This document shows, piece by piece, positions 8,183 to 14,614 of a stretch of 33,642 nucleotides of DNA. The stretch's first letter is position 1. Each line of letters begins with the position of its first letter. The stretch is from Frankiales bacterium (GTDB taxonomy: Bacteria > Actinomycetota > Actinomycetes > JAFAQI01), in NCBI GenBank assembly GCA_025980325.1, contig JAICXQ010000021.1:1-33642 (forward strand), written 5' to 3'. Both the position numbers and the translations under genes were made by a program. The notes below the pieces were generated by a model. It ran no database searches. It worked only from the letters and a program-made list of their open reading frames with translations, and was not told the DNA's origin.

Positions 8183-8508
8183 CTCGCCCGCCCGGCGTGT
8201 CGGCTCGGTGTTTGTCGGTGGGTTGCGGTACATCTGATGAACCGCGTGCTGTCGGTGCTGCCCTCCAGGGACCGTCGCGGCTAACAGTGACCAACTGACG
8301 AGGGACCCCACCTGGAGGGGGTCGAGCGGCGCGAAAGGCCAGCGCCCCCGCTCACTTGTGGCCCACCCAAACGCGAGGCCCGCTCGGTGAGAGGCCGGGA
8401 AGTCGGAGGTCGCGCGTTGCTGTCGGTTTGACGCTCTCCTTCTGAGCCGCCGCGTTGGTGGGCGAGCTCCGGCGATTCCTTATCGGGTGTCGTCGTTGTG
8501 GAGTGGTC
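8183..8508. other. Non-coding region before rep; hairpin, possible replication origin
   Basis: 326 bp without a credible gene. The clearest structure is GACCCC (8304-8309) against GGGGTC (8318-8323) with an 8-nt loop. Rolling-circle elements often carry their double-strand origin just upstream of or inside rep, so a nick site here is plausible. I cannot identify a nick sequence. Confidence 0.3.
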
Positions 8509-9312
8509 ATGCAAGACATTCGGGAGTCTCGTGCGCTGCCGGAGGCTCGCGGCGTCGGGCTGGTGACGCGTGGGTTGCGCGCCGGGTGGTTGTTGTCGCT
8601 ATACCCGGAGGCGGCGGAGGCGGGTGGCTGCTTCCGGTCGCTGTCGCGTCCGCGCGGGCCGGGTGAGTGGCGCCCGGGTACGGACCCTGCGCTCGCGTCG
8701 GATCGGGCGGCGACCGAGGCGGCGCGGCGGGCGCGGGGGAAGGTGCGCCGGTATTGCGCGACTAATCGGTTGAACCGGCTTGGCACGCTGACCTATCGGG
8801 GTGCGGGCTGTCATGATCCGAGGCAGGTGCGCGCGGATGCGGGCCGGTTCTTTCGCCGGCTGCGCGCGGAGTTGCCGGCCGGCCGGCCGCTGCCGTACGT
8901 GTGGGTACCCGAGTGGCACCCGGGCGGCCACGGCCTCCACCTTCATTTCGCGGTCGGACGGTTCATCCGTCGGTCGGATATCGAAACCGCGTGGGGTCAC
9001 GGATTCGTCCACATCAAGCAGCTTGGCGACGTGCGCGTCGGAGCGGGCGCGCTCGGTGAGGCGCGGCTCGCCGCGCGGTATCTCGGAAAATACATCGGTA
9101 AGGCGCTCGATGAGCGCCGGGTCGCCGGGCTACACCGGTACGAACGGGCGGAGGGCCATGACCCGCGCGTGGTTCATGTCGAAGGCCGCAGCCGGGAGGC
9201 CGTGATCGCGGCGGCGAGCGCGCGGCTTGGCCGTGACCCGCAGCGCGTATGGACCTCGGATGACACGGAAGGTTGGCAGGGTCCGCCTGCGGTGTGGGTC
9301 CAATGGCCGTGA
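8509..9312 (+). CDS. Rolling-circle replication initiator (HUH-type Rep)
   Basis: A 267-residue protein with the layout of actinobacterial plasmid and integrative-element Rep proteins. Motif 1 is LGTLTYRG (residues 91-98), the metal-binding HUH motif is GLHLHFAVG (HLH at 144-146), and the catalytic-tyrosine region is YLGKYIGK (Tyr191 and Tyr195). Family members nick the double-strand origin through a 5'-phosphotyrosine and start rolling-circle replication. ATG at 8509 is preferred over the upstream TTG/GTG at 8455/8458 because GGAG lies 5 nt before it. The 3' end overlaps the next small gene by 10 bp. With a serine recombinase next door, this suggests an integrative element able to replicate after excision. 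Confidence 0.8.
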   Translation: MQDIRESRALPEARGVGLVTRGLRAGWLLSLYPEAAEAGGCFRSLSRPRGPGEWRPGTDPALASDRAATEAARRARGKVRRYCATNRLNRLGTLTYRGAGCHDPRQVRADAGRFFRRLRAELPAGRPLPYVWVPEWHPGGHGLHLHFAVGRFIRRSDIETAWGHGFVHIKQLGDVRVGAGALGEARLAARYLGKYIGKALDERRVAGLHRYERAEGHDPRVVHVEGRSREAVIAAASARLGRDPQRVWTSDDTEGWQGPPAVWVQWP

Positions 9313-9518
9313 AACGCGCCTTCGATCTGCGCGCCTGGGTCGAGTCCTCCCGTGCCCGGCAGGGGCTGCCGCCCCGGATCAACGACCGGGGGGCACTCGG
9401 TGCGGTGGCGGCGCTGGTCGGCGCGGGACGGGCGGGCGGCGCGAGGCGCCAGCCGCGACCGCCGTCCCGTCCGCGTCGGACAGCGCCCACCCCGCTCCGG
9501 ACGCTGCCCGCCGCCTGA
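9303..9518 (+). CDS. Small basic hypothetical protein coupled to rep
   Basis: A 71-residue Arg/Pro/Ala-rich protein of unknown function. ATG at 9303 overlaps the last 10 bp of rep, suggesting translational coupling. The first 30 residues (KRAFDLRAWVESSRARQGLP) look like an ordinary amphipathic helix. The C-terminus is low-complexity, Arg/Pro-rich and possibly disordered. Its position between rep and the recombinase would suit a small accessory protein such as a recombination directionality factor, but no HTH is evident. A spurious frame cannot be excluded. Confidence 0.45.
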   Translation: MAVKRAFDLRAWVESSRARQGLPPRINDRGALGAVAALVGAGRAGGARRQPRPPSRPRRTAPTPLRTLPAA

Positions 9519-9539
9519 CCCGACAAGGACCGAGCGTGT

Positions 9540-10985
9540 TCAGTATCGCCAGGTGATCTGCACCCGGTTCGGATCGAAGTGCCTTCCCGGTGTGGCCGGG
9601 CCGATGGTCACCCGCTCGATCACTGACCGGACGATGGCCCGCTGCCGGTCGCCGGTCAGGTCGGACCACTCTGCGGCGAGCGCGCCCCCGTCCCCGACGT
9701 AATGGGTCAAGGCCTCCGTGCGGGTTATCGCCGCGAGCCTGCGCTCCAACAGGTCGATGTCGGCGCCAACGGCACGTGACCCGGCCAGCATCGTGGCCCG
9801 GTCGATCTCGCCACGGGCGAACATCACGCCAAGCTCGTCCCGGCGCCCGGCAAGCGTGGTCATCTGCTCGGCGAGCAGGTGCGCGTCCGCCGCGTCCCTG
9901 TTCTCGGCGCTCGCAATCGCAGTCTGCAACCCCGGCCCGTCCAGCGCCATCAGCACGGCGCGATAGACGATGTCCTCCAGCGGCTCGGCGGTCACGCTCG
10001 TTCGGCCACACCCGTAGCCGTTCGGCGGCGCGGCGCACACATAGCGGCGCTGCCCGCCCCTCGGCCTGGCGATCAACGGCCGGTTGCATCGATGGCAGCA
10101 CACCAGCCGGGTCAGCAGATACCGGCGAGGGGTGCGGGCGGACTTCCGCGCGGGGTCGTCGAGGATCGCGCGAATACGGGCAGTCTGCTCCTTGGTGATG
10201 ATCGCGGGCCATTCGGCGTCCGCGACGATCTGCCCGTGATGCTCCCGCTGGCCGCTAATCCGCGCCGAGTACAAGATTCCCCGCAGGGTTGCCATTGACC
10301 ACAACGCTCCCGACACACTGGATACGGCTGTGTCGTTGAGCCAACGGGCCAGCGACGTCAGCGACTCCCCAGCCAGGAAACGCGCCGCCAGATCGCGCAG
10401 GACCGCTGCCTCGTCCCCCCGGATGGTCAGCCGATCGGCCTCGTACCCATACGGGCGCGGGCCGCCCCCACCACGCTTCCCGGCGAGCGCGTTCTCCTCC
10501 ATCTTGCGGCGAACCCGCGCCGCTTTGTGCTCACTCTCGAACCGAGCCCACGCCCCGACCGTACGCGCGACCGCCCGCCCCGTCGGCGTGGACAGATCGA
10601 ACAGGCCAGCCTCGACGGTCTGCACCAACAGTCGCCCCTCGTCGCAAACGCCGATGAACTCCTCCAACTCGGCAGGCGAGCGGTGCAGCCGGTCCGGATG
10701 CCACGCCAGCACAGCGTCCAACTCGCCCCCGCGCATCGCCGCGAGCAGCCGCAAGTACTCCTTGCGCGGCTTGCCGCTGTACGCAGAGCGGTCGTTGTCC
10801 ACGAACACATCCACGACCGTCCAGCCCAACCGGGCCGCAAGCTCCCGGCACTTCTTCTCCTGACCCGCGACGCCCAACCCATCGCCGTCACGGTCGGAAC
10901 TGATCCGGCAATAGACCCCCGTACGAACCACATGAGGCACCCTAGAAGCAGACTCACCGACAGACGCGCAACGAACTGGTGACAT
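9540..10985 (-). CDS. Large serine recombinase (integrase)
   Basis: A 481-residue serine integrase. The resolvase domain starts with TGVYCRISSDRDGDGLGV (nucleophile expected at Ser29, with Arg27), followed by AWHPDRLHRS and a long helix E region (ARFESEHKAARVRRKMEENA). The recombinase domain comes next, then a zinc ribbon with CCHRC and a second pair in YVCAAPPNGYGCG (about residues 296-326). After it lie a coiled-coil insertion (about 340-410) and a C-terminal tail. These enzymes join attP and attB. ATG at 10985 is chosen because GGCGAGG sits 7 nt upstream; the frame extends to 11129 but that part overlaps the cyclotransferase and lacks homology. The gene begins 34 bp from the start of the divergent cyclotransferase gene, so the right attachment site should be in or near that gap. 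Confidence 0.92.
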   Translation of the reverse strand: MSPVRCASVGESASRVPHVVRTGVYCRISSDRDGDGLGVAGQEKKCRELAARLGWTVVDVFVDNDRSAYSGKPRKEYLRLLAAMRGGELDAVLAWHPDRLHRSPAELEEFIGVCDEGRLLVQTVEAGLFDLSTPTGRAVARTVGAWARFESEHKAARVRRKMEENALAGKRGGGGPRPYGYEADRLTIRGDEAAVLRDLAARFLAGESLTSLARWLNDTAVSSVSGALWSMATLRGILYSARISGQREHHGQIVADAEWPAIITKEQTARIRAILDDPARKSARTPRRYLLTRLVCCHRCNRPLIARPRGGQRRYVCAAPPNGYGCGRTSVTAEPLEDIVYRAVLMALDGPGLQTAIASAENRDAADAHLLAEQMTTLAGRRDELGVMFARGEIDRATMLAGSRAVGADIDLLERRLAAITRTEALTHYVGDGGALAAEWSDLTGDRQRAIVRSVIERVTIGPATPGRHFDPNRVQITWRY

Positions 10986-10987
10986 TG

Positions 10988-11011
10988 ACGAAGCCTCGCC
11001 TTCGTTACGCT
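10988..11011 (+). promoter_or_regulatory. Dyad and -10 box between integrase and cyclotransferase genes
   Basis: ACGAAG-cctcgc-CTTCGT (10988-11005) is a perfect 6-bp dyad immediately before TACGCT (11006-11011), a good actinobacterial -10 box. The cyclotransferase GTG at 11020 lies 8 bases further, so its mRNA may be leaderless. The dyad also covers the leader of the divergent integrase gene. It could be an operator, part of an attachment site, or both. Confidence 0.4.
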
Positions 11012-11019
11012 GCCGGGAC

Positions 11020-11472
11020 GTGAGCCTGTACGCGGCGTATGGCAGCAACATGGACCCGCAGCAGATGCAGCGGCGCTGCCCGCATTCGCCGGTGCGCGGA
11101 ACCGGCTGGCTGGAGGGCTGGCGGCTCACCTTCGGCGGCGAGGACCTCGGCTGGGAGGGCTCGCTCGCGACCCTCGTCGAGGACCCGGGCAGCCGCGTGT
11201 TCGTCGCGCTCTACGACATCACCAGCGGCGACGAGGCGCACCTCGACGCGTGGGAGGGCGCGGACATCGGGCTGTACCGCAAGATCCGGCTGCGGGTGCA
11301 GACGCTCGACGGCGAGGCGCTGGCGTGGCTGTACGTGCTGGACGCATACGAGGGCGGGCTGCCGTCGGCGCGCTACCTCGGCATCCTCGCCGAAGCCGCC
11401 CAGGCGGCCGGCGCGCCGGACGACTACCTCGCCGAGCTGCTGGCGAGACCCTGCCGCGCCCTCGGCGAATAG
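11020..11472 (+). CDS. Gamma-glutamylcyclotransferase-like protein (GGCT/AIG2 fold)
   Basis: A 150-residue single-domain protein. The N-terminal YAAYGSNM is the substrate-loop signature (YGSN) of the gamma-glutamylcyclotransferase fold, followed by strands such as LYDITSGDEAHLDAWEG and a conserved YEGGLPSARYL near the C-terminus. The family cyclises gamma-glutamyl groups to 5-oxoproline. GTG at 11020 is chosen because the motif starts 3 residues later; there is no good ribosome-binding site, but TACGCT ending at 11011 could give a leaderless transcript. In mycobacteria a protein of this type lies beside lpdA in the same relative orientation, so it is probably a backbone gene. Its substrate here is unknown. 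Confidence 0.85.
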   Translation: MSLYAAYGSNMDPQQMQRRCPHSPVRGTGWLEGWRLTFGGEDLGWEGSLATLVEDPGSRVFVALYDITSGDEAHLDAWEGADIGLYRKIRLRVQTLDGEALAWLYVLDAYEGGLPSARYLGILAEAAQAAGAPDDYLAELLARPCRALGE

Positions 11473-11627
11473 TGCCGCGGCGAGCACCCATCGTGACGTC
11501 GGCGGACGCCGTACGTACGACCAGACCAGACGCAGCGAACCTTTTGCCGCGATCCGGACTGGTTGGGGGCGTGACGGTAATGCTCCGGGAGCTCAGCTGG
11601 GCGCCTCGGCAGATCGGTGAGGCGGCC

Positions 11628-12089
11628 GTGCAGAGGTCGGAGTTCGGGGCGTTCTACGACGAGCAGTGGGCAGACGTGGCCGGTTTCTGCGGCGCGCTCG
11701 TCGGCTCCGCGACGATCGGCGAGGACCTCGCCCAGGAAGCGTTCACCCGGCTGTGCGCGCGCTGGCGGCTGGTCAGCGAACCCAGGCCATACGTCTTCCG
11801 GATCGCACGCAATCTCGCCGCCCGGCATCGCAAGCAAGCCGCCAACGAGGTCCTCGTCGATCGGACTCCGGAGACACCCGCGACGACGTACGGCGTCGAC
11901 CCGGTCGTCCTTGCCGCGGTGCGTGCGTTACCGGAGCGGCTGTCGGTCGTCGTGCTGCTGCACTACTACGCCGACCTGCCGATCGCCGAGATCGCCGGCG
12001 TACTGCGCCGGCCGCTCGGCTCGGTCAAGCGGCAACTCAACGAAGCTCGCACGCTGCTCGCCGCAACGATCGGAGCCGGCGATGCATGA
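11628..12089 (+). CDS. ECF-like sigma factor (SigE-family, sigma-70 regions 2 and 4)
   Basis: A short sigma factor of about 153 residues. Region 2 covers FYDEQWADVAGFCGAL, ATIGEDLAQEAFTRLCARW and PYVFRIARNLAARHRK. Region 4 has PERLSVVVLLHYYADLPIAEIAGVL followed by the recognition helix GSVKRQLNEART. GTG at 11628 is preferred because GGTGAGG lies 5 nt upstream; ATG at 11580 or GTG at 11571 would add 16-19 residues without homology. Its stop overlaps the next ATG by 8 bp, and that protein is a single-pass membrane protein, the usual place for an anti-sigma factor. GAACC at 11537-11541 resembles the -35 of ECF promoters, so autoregulation is possible. Confidence 0.88.
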   Translation: MQRSEFGAFYDEQWADVAGFCGALVGSATIGEDLAQEAFTRLCARWRLVSEPRPYVFRIARNLAARHRKQAANEVLVDRTPETPATTYGVDPVVLAAVRALPERLSVVVLLHYYADLPIAEIAGVLRRPLGSVKRQLNEARTLLAATIGAGDA

Positions 12090-12939
12090 ACCGAACGAAC
12101 TACACAGGCTCGAAGAACTGCGCAGCCACGCGCGCACGGCCGGGCCGCGGACCCGGCTCGTCGCGATCACGTCGGCGGCGCGTCGCCGGCAACGGCGAGC
12201 GGCCGTCCTGACGAGCGGCGTCGTCGCGGCGAGCGTCACGGCTGCGCTGTTCGTCGTTGGCGGAAGCGCGTCGCCCGACTCGTTGCGCACCACCACACCG
12301 GCGCAACCCGGCGGGAATCAATCGAGTCCGGTGACGGCGCCGGGATCGGGTGCCACGACCACCCGGCCGGGGGCAGCGCCGGCGGCATCACGGCCGGCGA
12401 CCTCGACGGCGACGAACGGAACCGGCTCGGCACCCGGGCCGAATCCATCAGCCTCGGCGACCCCCGCGCCCCCTCGCCCGCACCCGCCGGCGCCGGCCGT
12501 CCAGCGCACATACAGCGGTCCCGGGTCGCAGACCGTGTGCGGCGGGATCGTGGACGGAACCGAACATCCGGACAGCACGCGGTACTGCGGTGCGATGTCC
12601 GCCACCCCGGACGGGCATGACATCGACTTCGACATCGAAGCGACCCTCGACGCGACCAGCCGCGCGTCGCAGTTCAGCTTCGACACGACACAAGAGATCG
12701 ACATCGCCGTCTACCGCCAAGGGAAGCTGATCTGGCGCTGGTCGTCCGGCCAGACGTTCCGCCACGACCCGCACAGCCTGCCGCTGCAGCCGGGTACGTC
12801 GTACGACTGGACGACGACGTGGCACGCGGTCGGGCCCGACGGCCATCCGCTCCCCGCCGGCGACTACGACGTCGTCGGCACCGTCCTCGCCACCGAACTC
12901 GGCACATCGAACAGCTGGACCAGCAGCTTCTCGCTCTGA
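12082..12939 (+). CDS. Membrane-anchored BsuPI-domain protein, possible anti-sigma/sensor
   Basis: A 285-residue protein with a short charged cytoplasmic N-terminus (1-40), one membrane segment (about 41-60), a Pro/Thr/Ser/Ala-rich external linker (about 65-140), a Cys-containing stretch (Cys153, Cys169), and a C-terminal beta domain (about 180-283). The latter matches the BsuPI family by pattern: IDIAVYRQGKLIWRWSSGQ, then LPLQPGTSYDW and LPAGDYDVVGTV. BsuPI was described as an inhibitor of the major intracellular serine protease of Bacillus; here the same fold would face outward. ATG at 12082 overlaps the sigma stop by 8 bp, so the two are translationally coupled. The short cytoplasmic part could bind the sigma factor, but it shows no zinc-binding anti-sigma motif (HxxxCxxC). 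Confidence 0.8.
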   Translation: MHEPNELHRLEELRSHARTAGPRTRLVAITSAARRRQRRAAVLTSGVVAASVTAALFVVGGSASPDSLRTTTPAQPGGNQSSPVTAPGSGATTTRPGAAPAASRPATSTATNGTGSAPGPNPSASATPAPPRPHPPAPAVQRTYSGPGSQTVCGGIVDGTEHPDSTRYCGAMSATPDGHDIDFDIEATLDATSRASQFSFDTTQEIDIAVYRQGKLIWRWSSGQTFRHDPHSLPLQPGTSYDWTTTWHAVGPDGHPLPAGDYDVVGTVLATELGTSNSWTSSFSL

Positions 12940-12971
12940 CCCACCCACCCCCTCTCTGCTTGGAGGTCGTC

Positions 12972-13637
12972 ATGTCGGTCAACCCTGCCCGCAAACGCCC
13001 GTACGTCGGACTCGTCGCCGCGGCCGTCACGATCCTCGCGCTGGCCTTCGCGCCGGGCGCGACCGCGACTGCATGGGCCGGCATGTTGCGCGGGATGTCG
13101 GTGAGCGTCGTCATCGACGCACCGCACGACACCGAGTACCAGATCGATCTCGTCGCGACCGAGTCGGTCGCGACCGCGACCGGTGACGAGCAACGGTTGT
13201 ACGTCGACATCCGCCGTTGCGTACGCACTCACTGCAGCGTGATCGAGCATGCGCAACGACCGCTCGCGAGCAGTGACATCAGTGTCGATCCGGCGATGAC
13301 GAGCGCTTCGCTGACGACACTGATCAGCGGCCTCAAGCTTCACGTCAACGCGACGTGGAGCCCGGTCGACCGCGCATCGGAGGGCATCTCGACGCCAGGG
13401 TTCGGCGTGTATCCGCTCGAGACCGTCGCCGGCGGTCCCAACCCGCGCGTCGAGTCCGACGTCAACGCCACCGGCACGGTCAGCATCGGCCGGCTGATGT
13501 GCGGATCGAAGACTGTCGACGTGTACACGTACAGCGGCGTCGACCGGGTCGGTGACGACGTCCGCGATCCACGGAAGAGCGGCGTGTCGTGGCCCCGTGC
13601 CCTGCTGACCGCGCTCGGACACTCGCAATGTCACTGA
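12972..13637 (+). CDS. Secreted hypothetical protein in sigma operon
   Basis: A 221-residue exported protein of unknown family. ATG at 12972 has GGAGG at 5-nt spacing. A signal peptide spans about residues 1-36 (basic start, then LVAAAVTILALAFAPG, cleavage around the following Ala-rich stretch). The mature part is beta-rich, with cysteines in IRRCVRTHC, one in LMCGSK and one near the C-terminus (HSQCH), so disulfides are likely. It follows the BsuPI-domain gene by 32 bp and overlaps the next secreted-protein gene by 10 bp, so it belongs to the same operon. No catalytic motif is seen. Confidence 0.7.
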   Translation: MSVNPARKRPYVGLVAAAVTILALAFAPGATATAWAGMLRGMSVSVVIDAPHDTEYQIDLVATESVATATGDEQRLYVDIRRCVRTHCSVIEHAQRPLASSDISVDPAMTSASLTTLISGLKLHVNATWSPVDRASEGISTPGFGVYPLETVAGGPNPRVESDVNATGTVSIGRLMCGSKTVDVYTYSGVDRVGDDVRDPRKSGVSWPRALLTALGHSQCH

Positions 13638-14614
13638 ACCGCGTCGCGATCGGGTCGGTGTGTCTCGCCGGCCTGCTCGCGCTGCCCGCGTCGGCGAGCG
13701 GGCACGCGAGCGGGGACGCGGCCGGGCACGCGACCGCGTACCGACCGCGGATCATGTCGCCGGTGCAGCCGCCGGCGGTCGCGTTGCCGGTCGGAGCGCC
13801 GCTGCCGGCCGTGGGCGAGCCGATACCCGGGAACATGGCGTACTTCGGCGGTCGGGTGCTGCTGACGCCGCGCATCTATCTCGTGTTCTGGGGCTGGCAC
13901 GGCCGCGACCCCGACGGCGTCGCGCGCCAACTCGTCCGCTTCTTCACCGGCGTCGGCGGCAGCGCCTGGGAGAACGTGGCAACGCAGTACTACGAAACGC
14001 AGAACGGCCGCACGTACGACGTCGCGAACCCCAGCGGGCAGCTGCGCGGCGTCTGGTACGACGGCACGAATCCGTTGCACGACAACCTCTCCAACCTCGA
14101 CATCGCCCGGGAAGCCGCGCGCGCCGTCGGTCATTTCGGCGGTCGGCACGCACATGTCGATCCGCAGGCGGTCTATCTCGTCGCCACCCCGCGCGACGCC
14201 AACAGCGACGGGTTCAACCAGCGCGCGTACTGCGCATGGCACGACAGCACCGGCACCGCGAACTATCCCGGTGTCACGCCCGGCATCGTGTTCGTCGACC
14301 TGCCGTATGTATTCAAGGCCGGAGCATCGTGCGGGCAGAACACGGTGAACGCAGGTGCGGCCGGAGAGTTGGACGGTGTCACCGAAGCCGCGGGACACGA
14401 ATACCTCGAGTCGATCACGGATCCCGACTACTCCCAGTCCGGCGGGGTCGCGTGGCAAGACGTCAACCACGACGAGAACGGGGACAAGTGCGCGTACGTG
14501 AAATACGGACCGGGCGCCGTCACCAACATTCGTCTGCGCACCGGGACGTTCGCGGTCCAGGGAACGTGGAGCAACGACGGACTCGACGGCGCCGGCGCCT
14601 GCTCGACCGGCTAA
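13628..14614 (+). CDS. Secreted zincin-like protein with HEYLE motif, putative protease
   Basis: A 328-residue exported protein. The signal peptide is about residues 1-25 (SVCLAGLLALPASASG). The mature domain has strands such as LLTPRIYLVFWGW, a helix with WENVATQYYE, and near the C-terminus AAGHEYLESITDPDY (HEYLE at 257-261), followed by WQDVNHDENGDKCAY. HE-x2-E inside a helix before a TDP turn resembles the zinc helix of zincins, but the second His of HExxH is replaced by Glu. Secreted bacterial proteins with HE-x2-E-x2-TDP are related in my memory to EXORDIUM-like proteins. Catalysis is therefore unproven. ATG at 13628 overlaps the previous stop by 10 bp. Its TAA stop overlaps the convergent glycosyltransferase stop (CTAA). 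Confidence 0.7.
   Translation: MSLNRVAIGSVCLAGLLALPASASGHASGDAAGHATAYRPRIMSPVQPPAVALPVGAPLPAVGEPIPGNMAYFGGRVLLTPRIYLVFWGWHGRDPDGVARQLVRFFTGVGGSAWENVATQYYETQNGRTYDVANPSGQLRGVWYDGTNPLHDNLSNLDIAREAARAVGHFGGRHAHVDPQAVYLVATPRDANSDGFNQRAYCAWHDSTGTANYPGVTPGIVFVDLPYVFKAGASCGQNTVNAGAAGELDGVTEAAGHEYLESITDPDYSQSGGVAWQDVNHDENGDKCAYVKYGPGAVTNIRLRTGTFAVQGTWSNDGLDGAGACSTG

Larger units (their letters stand above)
4800..10990. mobile_element. Putative integrative element (serine recombinase + Rep + cargo), approximate limits
   Basis: The genes between lpdA and the cyclotransferase gene form a typical mobile set: serine recombinase at one edge, HUH Rep, XRE regulator, and lower-GC secreted cargo. I recall lpdA next to the cyclotransferase-like gene in mycobacteria, which would make this stretch an insertion. 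No FtsK/Tra-type transfer gene, relaxase or phage structural gene is present, so it would be non-conjugative or a reduced element. I could not find a convincing direct repeat for attL/attR; the limits given are approximate, and the cargo pair might be an older separate insertion. Confidence 0.6.

Noticed and set aside
4690-11018. Direct repeat as attL/attR of the serine-recombinase element
   Set aside because: Only CTCGCC (about 4701 and 10995) and a TGCCGG-type match were found; in GC-rich DNA these are expected by chance. A GTTACG-type similarity is in inverted orientation.
10986-11129. N-terminal extension of the serine recombinase
   Set aside because: The frame stays open but overlaps the cyclotransferase gene, has no family similarity, and a good ribosome-binding site precedes ATG 10985.
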